Shown here: one piece after another, positions 44,227 to 53,723 of the stretch
How the letters are laid out: every line of letters starts with the position of its first letter
How positions within the stretch are numbered: the stretch's first letter is position 1
Assembly: GCA_035497735.1 (NCBI GenBank)
Contig: DATJCX010000069.1
Location: forward strand, 93,814 to 157,813
Length of the DNA: 64,000 nt
Direction: 5' to 3'
Source of the DNA: Brumimicrobium sp035497735
Lineage (GTDB): Bacteria; Bacteroidota; Bacteroidia; Flavobacteriales_D; Crocinitomicaceae
Notes under the pieces: generated by a model
Databases searched by the model: none
The model's input: the letters and a program-made list of their open reading frames with translations, nothing else
What the model was told of the DNA's origin: nothing
Made by a program: the position numbers and the translations under genes

Positions 44227-44916
44227 ATGAGCGCAACTGAAGATACAATATTAAAAGATAGAGAACCATTGTTCTCTAAGAAGAACAGAAAGCTTATCAC
44301 TGAGCCTTTGTCGGAAAACAACCCTATTACAGTTCAGGTATTAGGTATTTGTTCAGCGTTAGCCATTACAGTTCAGGTAGAGCAATCGTTCTGGATGTCT
44401 GTAGCGGTTATATTCGTTATTATGATTGGTAACTTTGTAATTTCTTTACTTAGAAACTTAATTCCATCACGTGTACGTATTATTATCCAGTTAGTGGTAG
44501 CAGCATTTCTAGTGATTGTTGTTGACCAAGTACTTCAAGCGTTTGTACCAGACGTTTCTGAAAAACTTTCTGTGTTTGTTGGGTTAATTATTACCAACTG
44601 TATTATCATGGGGCGTTTTGAAGCATTCGCAATGGGTAACAAACCATGGCCTTCTTTGTTAGATGGACTTGGGAACGGCTTAGGTTATGCTTGGATTTTA
44701 ATGGTAATTGGACTTGTTCGTGAAGTTTTAGGTTCTGGTAAAATTTGGGGAGCTTCTATCTTCGGTAATAACTTACCAGGAGAAGAGTCGGGTTTATACG
44801 CTTTAGGTTATGTAAACAATAACTTAATGATTTTACCTCCATCTGCGCTTATCGTAACAGGTATTATTATCTGGATACAAAGAACTAGAAAGCCAGAATT
44901 AATTGAAGAACATTAA
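44227..44916 (+). CDS. nqrD: Na+-translocating NADH:quinone reductase subunit D
   Basis: A 229-residue membrane subunit with six helices. Together with NqrE it holds an intramembrane Fe centre and the Na+ path. Characteristic parts are PLSENNPITVQVLGICSALAIT (with the conserved cysteine) and GLIITNCIIMGRFEAFAMGNKPWPS, which contains the second conserved cysteine. I use the ATG at 44227. A TTG at 44215 would overlap nqrC and is less likely. Confidence 0.96.
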   Translation: MSATEDTILKDREPLFSKKNRKLITEPLSENNPITVQVLGICSALAITVQVEQSFWMSVAVIFVIMIGNFVISLLRNLIPSRVRIIIQLVVAAFLVIVVDQVLQAFVPDVSEKLSVFVGLIITNCIIMGRFEAFAMGNKPWPSLLDGLGNGLGYAWILMVIGLVREVLGSGKIWGASIFGNNLPGEESGLYALGYVNNNLMILPPSALIVTGIIIWIQRTRKPELIEEH

Positions 44917-44928
44917 TAATAGAAGATT

Positions 44929-45669
44929 ATGGAAAGTACATTAGATATATTTGTAAAGGCCATCTTTTCGGAAAATATGATTTTCGCATATTTCCTTGGG
45001 ATGTGTTCTTATTTAGCGGTTTCTAAAACAGTTAAAACTGCGATAGGATTAGGTGCTGCTGTTATTTTCGTGTTAGCAGTTACTATTCCAATTAACTATT
45101 TAATTGAGAATTATCTTCTACAAGAAGGTGCATTAGTTTGGTTAAACCCAGAATATGGAGTTAACGGAAGTAAAACGATTGATTTAGGATTTTTATCTTT
45201 TATCATGTTTATCGCTGTGGTTGCTGCTATTGTTCAGTTAGTTGAAATGATTGTTGAGAAATTCTCTCCTGCATTGTATGGAGCTTTAGGAATTTTCTTA
45301 CCACTTATTGCTGTAAACTGTTCAATTCTTGGAGGTGCATTATTCATGCAAGACAGACAGTATTCAACTATCATTGATGCGACTGCATTCGGTGTTGGTT
45401 CAGGTATTGGATGGTTAATCGCTGTTGTTTTATTAGCAGCCATTCGTGAGAAAATTCGTTACTCAAATGTTCCACCTGCACTAAGAGGTATTGGAATTAC
45501 ATTTATCGTAACAGGATTAATGGGTATCGCTTTCCAAAGTTTTATGGGAATCGAATACGGATCTAAAAAGAAAGACAAAGTAGAAGAAACAGTAGAATCA
45601 GCTCAAGTAGATGTTAATGATGAAATCATTGACCTTGATAAAGGGGTTGAAACTTCTCAAAATCATTAA
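44929..45669 (+). CDS. nqrE: Na+-translocating NADH:quinone reductase subunit E
   Basis: A 246-residue membrane subunit with six helices in inverted topology relative to NqrD. Conserved cysteine segments are FLGMCSYLAVSKTVKTAIGLG near 24-44 and LIAVNCSILGGALFMQDRQY near 123-142. The C terminus carries about 35 extra charged residues beyond the usual end, mostly Lys, Glu and Asp. It lies 12 bp after nqrD. Confidence 0.96.
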   Translation: MESTLDIFVKAIFSENMIFAYFLGMCSYLAVSKTVKTAIGLGAAVIFVLAVTIPINYLIENYLLQEGALVWLNPEYGVNGSKTIDLGFLSFIMFIAVVAAIVQLVEMIVEKFSPALYGALGIFLPLIAVNCSILGGALFMQDRQYSTIIDATAFGVGSGIGWLIAVVLLAAIREKIRYSNVPPALRGIGITFIVTGLMGIAFQSFMGIEYGSKKKDKVEETVESAQVDVNDEIIDLDKGVETSQNH

Positions 45670-45686
45670 TGTAAAACTATAGAAGA

Positions 45687-46988
45687 ATGAATACAACAGT
45701 TATTATAGTAACCCTAGGAGTTTTCCTTGTAGTTGTACTTCTCTTGGTATCGATGCTGCTTTTTGTGAAAGCAAAACTGACGCCAGAAGGGAAAGTGAAA
45801 ATTACAATTAACAACGGAACAAAAGTATTAGAAGTTGATCGAGGTGACACCTTATTAAATACTTTATCAAAAGAAAAGGTGTTCTTAGCTTCTGCTTGTG
45901 GAGGTGGAGGAACTTGTATCCAATGTTTATGTCACGTTCATGAAGGTGGAGGTAGTATCCTTCCAACAGAGGAACCTCACTTTTCTAGAAAGGAAATTGC
46001 TGAAGGAATTCGTATGGCTTGCCAGGTGAAGGTAAAAGAAGACATGGAAATCGAGGTAGAAGAATCTGTTCTTGGTGTAAAGGAATGGGAGGCAAAAGTA
46101 GTTTCTAACTACAACGTAGCTTCTTTCATTAAAGAATTTATTGTAGAAGTACCGGAAGATATGAACTACAAACCAGGAGGATATATTCAAATTCGTATTC
46201 CTAAGTGTGTAATTGATTTCAAGGACTTTGATATTGAAGCGCATCCTGAAGACCATCCAGGTGAACCTGATAAGTTTAGAACAGAATGGGATAAATTCCA
46301 ATTATGGCCGCTTCAAATGAAGAATGATGATGACGTAGTACGTGCATATTCAATGGCTTCTTATCCTGCAGAAGGAAGAAGAATTATGTTGAACGTTCGT
46401 ATCGCTACGCCACCGTTTGATAGAAAGGCTGGAACTTGGATGAAAGTTAACCCTGGAGTGGCTTCTTCTTATATCTTTAGCTTAAAGAAAGGGGATACAG
46501 CTGTGGTTTCTGGTCCTTACGGTGAATTCTTTATTAAGGAAACAGATTCAGAAATGTTATACATCGGTGGTGGAGCTGGAATGGCACCAATGCGTTCTCA
46601 CTTATACCACTTATTCAAAACATTAAAGACAGATAGAAAAGTTACTTACTGGTATGGAGGTCGTTCTCGTCGTGAATTGTTCTACTTAGAGCACTTCAGA
46701 GCGCTAGAAAGAGAATTCCCTAACTTTAAGTTCTACATCGTTCTTTCTGAACCACTACCAGAAGACAATTGGGTTGTTAAAAAGGATATCAATGATGAAG
46801 CTGGAGATGGATTCTTAGGATTCGTTCACCAAGCAGTAATTGATAACTATTTAACGCAGCATGATGAGCCAGAAGAAATAGAATACTATTTCTGTGGACC
46901 TCCAATGATGAACAACGCAGTTGTTAAAATGTGTGATGATTGGGGTGTTCCTGAAGAAAATGTGTCGTTTGACGACTTCGGAGGGTAA
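45687..46988 (+). CDS. nqrF: Na+-translocating NADH:quinone reductase subunit F
   Basis: A 433-residue NADH-oxidising subunit. One N-terminal membrane helix (about 5-27) is followed by a 2Fe-2S ferredoxin domain with ligands in ASACGGGGTCIQCLCHV near 69-85 and a further cysteine in RMACQVKV. The FAD/NAD domain has RAYSMASYP near 219, the NAD motif MLYIGGGAGMAPMRSHLYHL near 291 and the terminal YYFCGPPMMNNAV. The gene ends at a strong bidirectional terminator. Confidence 0.98.
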   Translation: MNTTVIIVTLGVFLVVVLLLVSMLLFVKAKLTPEGKVKITINNGTKVLEVDRGDTLLNTLSKEKVFLASACGGGGTCIQCLCHVHEGGGSILPTEEPHFSRKEIAEGIRMACQVKVKEDMEIEVEESVLGVKEWEAKVVSNYNVASFIKEFIVEVPEDMNYKPGGYIQIRIPKCVIDFKDFDIEAHPEDHPGEPDKFRTEWDKFQLWPLQMKNDDDVVRAYSMASYPAEGRRIMLNVRIATPPFDRKAGTWMKVNPGVASSYIFSLKKGDTAVVSGPYGEFFIKETDSEMLYIGGGAGMAPMRSHLYHLFKTLKTDRKVTYWYGGRSRRELFYLEHFRALEREFPNFKFYIVLSEPLPEDNWVVKKDINDEAGDGFLGFVHQAVIDNYLTQHDEPEEIEYYFCGPPMMNNAVVKMCDDWGVPEENVSFDDFGG

Positions 46989-47007
46989 CCTTATATATAG
47001 ATTTAAT

Positions 47008-47039
47008 AAAAAAAGCGTTTCGAAAGAAACGCTTTTTTT
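47008..47039. terminator. Bidirectional terminator between nqrF and purE
   Basis: Arms AAAGCGTTTC and GAAACGCTTT with a GAAA loop are flanked by A and T runs, serving both convergent operons. Confidence 0.93.
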
Positions 47040-47050
47040 ATGCTTATACT

Positions 47051-47533
47051 TTACTTTAAATTTTTAGCAGACTCAATCACCTTTGCTTTTAACTCGTCCA
47101 TGTAAACCAATAGCCTATCCAATAGTTCTGGTTCACCAGCAGCAACAATTTTTGCCGCTAATATTCCTGCATTTTTAGCGCCGTTTAGCGCTACAGTTGC
47201 TACAGGAATTCCACCAGGCATTTGAAGGATAGATAAAACTGAATCCCAACCATCAATTGAATTGCTTGACTTAATCGGAACACCAATAACAGGAAGTGGT
47301 GTTAATGAGGCTGTCATTCCTGGTAAATGCGCTGCGCCTCCAGCACCTGCTACAATTACTTTAATTCCTCTTTTGTGAGCATTTTTAGCGTATTCAAACA
47401 TTTTCTCAGGTGTCCTATGGGCTGATACAATATCAATCTCATACGAGACTCCTAATTCGTCTAACATCTCTGCCGCTTCACGCATGATTGGTAAGTCTGA
47501 CTTACTTCCCATGATGATTCCTACTTTTGTCAT
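47051..47533 (-). CDS. purE: 5-(carboxyamino)imidazole ribonucleotide mutase
   Basis: A 160-residue purine biosynthesis enzyme of the class I PurE type, converting N5-CAIR to CAIR. The family signature MGSKSDLPIMREAAEMLDELGVSYEIDIVSAHRTPEKMFEYA opens the protein, with the active-site SAHRTP near 39-44. GAGGAAHLPGMTASLTPLPVIGVPI follows near 64-88. Its partner purK is not adjacent. Confidence 0.97.
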   Translation of the reverse strand: MTKVGIIMGSKSDLPIMREAAEMLDELGVSYEIDIVSAHRTPEKMFEYAKNAHKRGIKVIVAGAGGAAHLPGMTASLTPLPVIGVPIKSSNSIDGWDSVLSILQMPGGIPVATVALNGAKNAGILAAKIVAAGEPELLDRLLVYMDELKAKVIESAKNLK

Positions 47534-47622
47534 TCTGATTTTTTCTTCAAAATTAAGAAATATTTCATAACATATAACTAAAGAAATTTGTATTTTAGAC
47601 CTTTATATTTAAACACGTTACT

Positions 47623-49257
47623 ATGAAAAAACACATTTTACTTGCCCTTACCTTCTTTATAGGTATTCACAATTCTTTTACTCAATGTCAGGAAATCGAA
47701 AGCACAAAAGTTCTTTTAGTTGGCGATAGTTGGGCCTTTTTTATGGGCGTTGACGGAACAATCGATAATGTTATGAAAGATTGGGGGCACTCAGGGAATA
47801 AGTTTATGACCAACTTAACTTTGGCACAAAATGGTGCTAAAACACATCATTTTTTGCAACAAGAAAAAAAGGATGAAATAACAGATAAATTAATAAATAC
47901 GCCTTCAATTAAATGGGTGCATTTAAGTTTAGCTGGAAATGACATGTTGGGTAATTGGAAGTCTCAAACTTTTACGCAACAGCAAACTGACTCCTTATTG
48001 GCTGATGTCATGGAGAAGTTGGATTCAGTAGTGCAATTTGTCAAAGGAGTGCGTGAAGATGTTCAAATTGTTCTGAGCGGTTATGCGTATCCCAACTTTG
48101 AGGAAGTGATTAACGGCACTTTAATTCCAAGTGTACATCCTTTCTATAGTAATTGGAGCAATATGGAAAAACCAAGTAATCAGAAAATTAATCAGCAGTT
48201 GAATGTGTTTACGGATTTAGTGGCTGACTTCTATTCCACAGATGAACGTATTCACTTTGTGCCAGCAACTGGGATTACACAATATACTTACGGACAAGAA
48301 ACTGCTTTAGGCGTTTCTCCTTTCGGAACATATCCAGCTTATTCTGTTGATTTGCCTTATGGAAATCCAATGTACCCTTCTCCTAAAAATTCGATGAGAG
48401 ATTACGGAATCACTAAAGATTGTTTCCATTTGTCTAAAAAAGGTTTTGAAGGTTTGATTGGCTACACCACACAAAAGTATTACCATAAAGCGATGATGTC
48501 GGACAAGTACCTATTAGCTGAAGATCCACAAACCAACGGTTCTGTTTCTAATAACGGTGGAATTAGCTCGGAATTATACTTAGGAGAAGCAAATGGTGTA
48601 AGGCATAAGACGATACTGACATTTGAAACATTGTATAACATTGAATACGTAGCTGCTGATGCAAGTATCTTCTTACATCTTGCTTCACAAACGGGAGGTA
48701 ATCCGGTGGACGGACAAATGCTAGTTGAAATCAACGATCAAGCTTTTGGTGTTAGTGCTACAATTGAAACAGGTGACTTTAGCGAAGCAGGAAAAGCATC
48801 TGCTAATCCTTGTGTTTTTGGAAGCAATAAGGTTGATAAATGGGTGAGATTGGACTTGCCTCAGAACCTATTGGAGTATATTACCGTTAATAATATCACG
48901 CAATTTAAACTTTCAGCTCCAAATGCTGTTGGTGCTTTGGTTCAATTCTCAGGAGTTGAAGATTCAGACTTTGCACCAGTTTTAAATATTACTTACGGTG
49001 AAGAAGCTGTTACTGCACTTGCTGAAGATGTGCTATCACAACAAATAAAAATCTATCCAAACCCGTCTAGAGAATTTATAGAAATCTCCGTTGAAATGGC
49101 AGAATTTGAAGAGATCGTTTTGTTTACAATTGATGGAAAGCAAATCCTAAGAGGGAAAGAACAACTAATTGATGTTAGCAATTTACCGCAAGGAACATAC
49201 ATTGTAAATGTTGTAACCAGTAAAGGTGTTCATACAGAGAAATTGATAAAAATGTAG
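47623..49257 (+). CDS. SGNH/GDSL-type hydrolase with T9SS type-A sorting domain
   Basis: A 544-residue exported protein with a signal peptide (HNSFTQ near 20). The SGNH blocks are LLVGDSWAFF (nucleophile serine near 36), LSLAGNDML (block III) and DCFHLSKKGF (block V, Asp-x2-His), so an esterase or lipase-type activity is plausible. After about residue 300 comes a beta-rich, DNRLRE-like carbohydrate-surface domain. The last 80 residues are a T9SS type-A sorting domain (IKIYPNPSREFIEIS, DVSNLPQGTYIVNV, HTEKLIKM). It stands alone between terminators. Confidence 0.88.
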   Translation: MKKHILLALTFFIGIHNSFTQCQEIESTKVLLVGDSWAFFMGVDGTIDNVMKDWGHSGNKFMTNLTLAQNGAKTHHFLQQEKKDEITDKLINTPSIKWVHLSLAGNDMLGNWKSQTFTQQQTDSLLADVMEKLDSVVQFVKGVREDVQIVLSGYAYPNFEEVINGTLIPSVHPFYSNWSNMEKPSNQKINQQLNVFTDLVADFYSTDERIHFVPATGITQYTYGQETALGVSPFGTYPAYSVDLPYGNPMYPSPKNSMRDYGITKDCFHLSKKGFEGLIGYTTQKYYHKAMMSDKYLLAEDPQTNGSVSNNGGISSELYLGEANGVRHKTILTFETLYNIEYVAADASIFLHLASQTGGNPVDGQMLVEINDQAFGVSATIETGDFSEAGKASANPCVFGSNKVDKWVRLDLPQNLLEYITVNNITQFKLSAPNAVGALVQFSGVEDSDFAPVLNITYGEEAVTALAEDVLSQQIKIYPNPSREFIEISVEMAEFEEIVLFTIDGKQILRGKEQLIDVSNLPQGTYIVNVVTSKGVHTEKLIKM

Positions 49258-49264
49258 GATTTCT

Positions 49265-49415
49265 CTATTCTTTTATCAATTTAACGACAGTTTTACCTTC
49301 TTTGGAATGAATATTTAAGAAATAAACGCCTGAGTTTACATTTTGTAAACGAATGGCGTTTTCTTCTTTATTAAAACTTCAGAATAAAGAAGAATGCAAT
49401 AATTGTTTGTTTCAT
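49265..49415 (-). pseudogene. Remnant of a T9SS cargo gene: signal peptide joined to the end of a type-A sorting domain
   Basis: On the minus strand, a start codon at 49415 begins a typical signal sequence (MKQTIIAFFFIL). Within 40 bp the reading frame shifts into a different frame that encodes the last part of a T9SS sorting domain (NAIRLQNVNSGVYFLNI, then KTVVKLIKE and a stop at 49265). The whole central part of the gene is missing. This is best explained by one internal deletion that joined the two ends out of frame. No ORF of normal size survives here. Confidence 0.8.
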
Positions 49416-49518
49416 GACCTAAGTTTTAATTTCAGAATACTGAACAAATTGCAAAACATTAGAATAAATCTATTATCTAATGTGTTAAAAGTATGTTTTA
49501 TTGAGTAAATAGTATGAT

Positions 49519-50733
49519 TTATAGTACTTTTTGAACCGCTTCGATGAATTTTTGTCTTTTCTTAACCAATTCCATTGATGAAGCTTGTGGCCATGTTGCA
49601 TTCTGAGCAATCACTAAATTTTTCTCTGGATTGATATAGATCATTTGTCCAAATATTCCTGCAGCGAGGTAACTTCCATCTTGATTTCTCCACCATAAAT
49701 AACCATAACCGCTATCACTGTTTTCATTTGTTTTAAACAATGGCTGTGTTGCATTTTCTAACCATTCTGTAGAGAACAATTCGAGACCTTCTTTTTTACC
49801 AGAATTCAACATGACAGTTCCCAACCTCGCAAAGTCACGTAAACTAGCAGAAAGTCCACTTCCTCCAAGATTCAAATCACTGCATTCATCTGCTAACCAA
49901 AAGGCATCGTTTTCCATTCCCCATGGTTTCCATATTTTTTCAGATAGATAGGCGGACAAGCTTTTACCCGTTGCTTTTTGAATTAAAATCCCCAATAAAT
50001 CTGTTTCTCCTGTACTATAGTTCCATTCCTTTTGACCATTTTCTTTAAATTTCAGTTTCTTCATGTATGTTAGAATATGAGCTTCCGAACCTACACAAGG
50101 TGCTTGGTACATTTGTGCAACATCGGCTTTCGGGTCTTCATAATCCTCATTCCAAGCGATTCCAGAAGTCATTGTCAGTAATTGGCGAACTGTTACTTTT
50201 CCGTAGTCATGTCCCTTAAGTTCTGGAATATATGCTTGTAACTCATCTTCTAAACTTTTGATATCACCTTCTTTTAACGCAATTCCTAAAAGCATAGAAG
50301 AAATGGATTTAGCAACCGAAAATGAAGTCCAAAGGCTGTTTTTATTGACGTTTTCGCCATAAGCTTCCAGTTTTATTTGATTGTTTTGTAGCACTATCAA
50401 TCCAGCGATATGGTTATCAGTGATGTAAGATTCTACGGTTGTTTCGTCTTCCCAGAGCGGTTGAATTTGCTTATTTTCTTCTAGTTTATATACTTCTAGA
50501 GGATTTCCTTTTTCCACTTTTGCATTCGGAAAGATGTTTTGCATCTGTGGAAATCGCTGTTCTCTTTCTTCTTGCGTCCAAAAAAGCAGACTTTCTAATT
50601 TTTGACCATAAGTTTCTCCAGCAATGTTTTCTGGATTTAGAATGTCGTTTTTCTTAGTATCTTGCTGTGCATAAACTGCTGTCAGTTGGAAAGAGAAAAA
50701 GTAAATTACGAAAAGATATATTTTTGTATTCAT
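49519..50733 (-). CDS. Serine hydrolase of the class C beta-lactamase/DD-peptidase family
   Basis: A 404-residue exported protein with a signal peptide (FQLTAVYAQ), starting at the methionine of MNTKIYLFVIYFF. An upstream ATG would add seven residues before the signal. The catalytic Ser-x-x-Lys is SVAKSISS near residue 140, and the tyrosine motif is the variant YSTG (the family usual is Y-A/S-N). The segment TMTSGIAWNEDYEDP and the late HxG-type region (GIFGQMIYINPEKNLV) follow. Family members act as esterases or peptidases; antibiotic resistance cannot be inferred. Confidence 0.88.
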   Translation of the reverse strand: MNTKIYLFVIYFFSFQLTAVYAQQDTKKNDILNPENIAGETYGQKLESLLFWTQEEREQRFPQMQNIFPNAKVEKGNPLEVYKLEENKQIQPLWEDETTVESYITDNHIAGLIVLQNNQIKLEAYGENVNKNSLWTSFSVAKSISSMLLGIALKEGDIKSLEDELQAYIPELKGHDYGKVTVRQLLTMTSGIAWNEDYEDPKADVAQMYQAPCVGSEAHILTYMKKLKFKENGQKEWNYSTGETDLLGILIQKATGKSLSAYLSEKIWKPWGMENDAFWLADECSDLNLGGSGLSASLRDFARLGTVMLNSGKKEGLELFSTEWLENATQPLFKTNENSDSGYGYLWWRNQDGSYLAAGIFGQMIYINPEKNLVIAQNATWPQASSMELVKKRQKFIEAVQKVL

Positions 50734-50812
50734 AGAAACCAATATTTTTCCCAAAATTACTCAAAAATAAAGAAGGTTTTAACCTATCAATGTTATTCCA
50801 TTCGTAAGAAAT

Positions 50813-50853
50813 AAAAAAAGGGGTAAATGTATTGCTGCTTCTACCCCCTTTTT
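50813..50853 (-). terminator. Intrinsic terminator of the thioredoxin-like gene
   Basis: Arms GGGGTA and TACCCC with a longer loop, and an A run on the left that reads as a T run for leftward transcription. Confidence 0.7.
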
Positions 50854-50872
50854 TCTACTATAAACCAAACTC

Positions 50873-52396
50873 TTAATGTACTTGATCTTCTTCTGTTTCA
50901 ATTTTTAAATCAAATAATTTCTCTGCGTCACTAAAGCCTTGCAAATCATCTAGCATGTGCTCGATTTGTGCAATTGTTAACGACTTAGCGATAATCTTTT
51001 TGTCCTTGTTTAGGATAAATACCCTCGGCGTTGAATAAATATCGTAGGTATCTCGATAATTGATAGACTCCAATGTTGTATTGTTACTTCGAATAACATT
51101 TAACGCATCTGCTTTAGCATTCTCGTACAATTGTTTTGTAACACCAACATTGATAAAGTTTAAATTGTGCTTTGCAATAAATTTCTTCCAAGCTTCAAAG
51201 TCATCTCCTGTTGCTTTTCCTACAGAGAATATTTCAATGTTTCTTTCCTTGAATTTCTTTTCGTATAATTCACCAAGTTTTGGTGTTATCGTTTTACAGT
51301 ATCCACAGTTCGGTTCCCAGAAATATAGAATAGTGTATTCTGCATCAACTTTATAAAGATTGTGCCATTTTTTATTCGTTGTATCTGGCAGAATGATGTT
51401 TGGTGGTGTTTCTCCAAGCATGATTCTTAAACGCTTTTTCGTTGTTTCACAAAGATCATCCAAGCGGTCGTCCTCCATCCAATTCCCTTTATAGTTCCCA
51501 GCTAAGTCTTTCGAACAGTAATATCTATTTATCATGTTGTTAGAAACCTTGTCCATTCCCATAATTTTAGATTTCTCAAAATGAGCAGTAATGTTTGTAA
51601 CAAAAAAACGATACATCATTGACCCTTCTGGAATTTGGTCAACAACATTGTAAACGTATTTAAGGATGGTATCAGGATGTTGTAGAATTGTCTTTGAGTA
51701 GAATTGCTCTAACTTGTTTTGTAAAATCGGAGTGTTTACCAATCTATCATCAGTGAAGTCGATGTTGTCGAAATAGTGGTCTCTGAAATATTCATAAGAA
51801 AAATTCTTGTTGTCTTTCTCGCTTTCTGGAACTTCTGGAATTTGAATATCAGTTGACATTTTTACAATCTTAGCAACCAAGGTATTTTTGTTTTTAGCTA
51901 CTAGTTGATTTTGGTAGGCAAAAACACCCTCTCCAATGCTTGCTATTTGTGCATCTAGATTGTTTTTCTCAGCTTCTTGACTTTCGTCTAAAGCTTTTCT
52001 TTGTTCTTGTAGTGCTTGCGTTTTTTGACGACTCTCCTTTACGAACATCAGGTATTCTAAGAAGATTTTATTCTCTTTAGATTCTTTGACTACCATGTTT
52101 TCCATGTAGTTTGGACCTTTAGTTTCAATTTTTACAGCCTCTTTGTTGTAGATGAAGTCAAAGTACTTTTGTCCAGGTAACAATAGCGCTAAAATTCCAG
52201 GTTCTTGTTTACTTCCATCAAAACTTACTATTCCACCTACTATCTTCGCTGTATCGGCATAGTACAATTTATTTCCTACATACTTTACCAAGTGAACAGT
52301 AGTATCGTTGACATCGCTCACTTTAAAAGTCAATTTTTGTGAAAAGCCGATAAAGGCAATTAGAAATGTGAAAATAAGCGTGCTAAAAAATTTCAT
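50873..52396 (-). CDS. TlpA-like thioredoxin-fold protein with N-terminal DUF4369/DUF5106-type region
   Basis: A 507-residue exported protein starting at MKFFSTLIFTFLIAF, with a signal peptide ending near FS-Q. The methionine chosen puts the signal at the N terminus; a longer reading would add 27 residues. The first part (about 20-130) is a beta-rich domain typical of Bacteroidota thiol proteins, and a helical middle region follows. The C-terminal thioredoxin domain (about 365-490) has the active site NCGYCKT within FWEPNCGYCKTITPKL. It probably reduces or isomerises disulfides of exported proteins. It is a single-gene unit. Confidence 0.85.
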   Translation of the reverse strand: MKFFSTLIFTFLIAFIGFSQKLTFKVSDVNDTTVHLVKYVGNKLYYADTAKIVGGIVSFDGSKQEPGILALLLPGQKYFDFIYNKEAVKIETKGPNYMENMVVKESKENKIFLEYLMFVKESRQKTQALQEQRKALDESQEAEKNNLDAQIASIGEGVFAYQNQLVAKNKNTLVAKIVKMSTDIQIPEVPESEKDNKNFSYEYFRDHYFDNIDFTDDRLVNTPILQNKLEQFYSKTILQHPDTILKYVYNVVDQIPEGSMMYRFFVTNITAHFEKSKIMGMDKVSNNMINRYYCSKDLAGNYKGNWMEDDRLDDLCETTKKRLRIMLGETPPNIILPDTTNKKWHNLYKVDAEYTILYFWEPNCGYCKTITPKLGELYEKKFKERNIEIFSVGKATGDDFEAWKKFIAKHNLNFINVGVTKQLYENAKADALNVIRSNNTTLESINYRDTYDIYSTPRVFILNKDKKIIAKSLTIAQIEHMLDDLQGFSDAEKLFDLKIETEEDQVH

Positions 52397-52554
52397 ACTA
52401 TTAAATGTTTTTACGAATATAAAAGCTATTCCTATGTTTAGACGAATGATTTCAATTATAGTACCTCCTTTTAACATTTTTTTAACGAAATCACGCTGAA
52501 GCTAACAATTCATCATGATTTGATACTATGCCAAGCAAGATGCTTCGTCATTCG

Positions 52555-53721
52555 TCAACTTATACTTCTTCTGATGTTCAACTTATTTATCAGGATAAAC
52601 AATCCGAAAATACAAGCGCTTAACACAAAATTCAGTACGGTGAAGGAAGTAGCAATATGAATGCCATTCTTAATTAAAAAAGCATCGATTAAGAATTTTG
52701 ATAGAATAAACAGCATTCCGCTGATGACGAAAATGTAAAGAGAAAGGGAAATGAAATAGTGAATTATCGTTTTTTCAATTTGCTTTGGCGCATAACCGAT
52801 ACGAAGAAGGGTTTGAATTTCGTATTTGCTTTTTGAAATGATGAGTTGGGTGTATTGAAAGAATACCAGTAAAGCTAAAAAGATAATTCCCATACATATC
52901 AAGATAATTATGGAAAATAAAGCATTGGCAATTCCTTTGAATTTATTCAGCATTAAAGAACTTTCTTTGGATTCTAAGCCGCGTTGACTGAGGTACTTTT
53001 CAAATGCACCTACTTGTCCTTCTTGGATGGTAACAAATAACTGCGTAACTTTATTGCTAAGGCCATCTGCGAATTTGTTATTCCCATATGTAATGAAAGT
53101 TGGTGGAACCAAAATTGAAGAAGTTTCATTCGTAAATCCAACAATTCTTACAGTGTGCCATTCCTTTTTCTGACCCGCCGATAAAGTGAATTTAAAATGT
53201 AAACTCTTTGCTAAATCTTCTGAAATCTGAGGAATGTTCTTCGCGCTGGCAAATGTGTTTATCATTATCAGGAAGTCTCTTGGTAATACAATCGGAACAA
53301 AATCACTATCTTCATTCCAAGTCCAATCTTCTTGCTGTAGTTGAATTAATTCGTGGTTGACAGCTTGTACGAATATCTCTGAACGCATATAGGGAATGAG
53401 TTCGCCGTCTGTTTCTAAAGAAATGTCAAAATTATTGTTGATGATAGGTTGTACAGCTGCTATACATTTTTCACCTGCTATTCTTTCGATTTCTTCATCA
53501 CTGAAATAGGGCTTTGTGAGGTTTAAACTGCTGAGATTAGAAACCTTTTTTTGAATGACCATTGCATTCGGACTAAACTGATCTTGACCTTTCCCAAATT
53601 GATTTACACGAATTAAATAATGCACCGAAATCATCAGAAATGCAAAGCCTATTGTAGCGCCGATAAAAGCAATACCGAGCTGTGTCTTGTTTTGATATTT
53701 AAAGAGTAGTTTTTTCAGCAT
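52555..53721 (-). CDS. FtsX-like ABC transporter permease, partner ATPase is broken
   Basis: A 388-residue membrane protein with an N-terminal helix (about 15-38), a large periplasmic domain (about 40-265) and three helices at the C terminus (about 270-295, 325-350 and 358-380). This is the MacB/FtsX layout. It starts 2 bp after the ATPase pseudogene ends, so the two were one operon. With the local ATPase apparently inactive, the permease either works with another ATPase or is itself on the way to decay. Confidence 0.75.
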   Translation of the reverse strand: MLKKLLFKYQNKTQLGIAFIGATIGFAFLMISVHYLIRVNQFGKGQDQFSPNAMVIQKKVSNLSSLNLTKPYFSDEEIERIAGEKCIAAVQPIINNNFDISLETDGELIPYMRSEIFVQAVNHELIQLQQEDWTWNEDSDFVPIVLPRDFLIMINTFASAKNIPQISEDLAKSLHFKFTLSAGQKKEWHTVRIVGFTNETSSILVPPTFITYGNNKFADGLSNKVTQLFVTIQEGQVGAFEKYLSQRGLESKESSLMLNKFKGIANALFSIIILICMGIIFLALLVFFQYTQLIISKSKYEIQTLLRIGYAPKQIEKTIIHYFISLSLYIFVISGMLFILSKFLIDAFLIKNGIHIATSFTVLNFVLSACIFGLFILINKLNIRRSIS

Positions 53722-53723
53722 GT

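Noticed and set aside
49519..50733. Serine hydrolase considered as a class C beta-lactamase resistance gene
   Set aside because: Only the general SxxK fold family is supported; the tyrosine motif is a variant and the family includes many esterases and peptidases.
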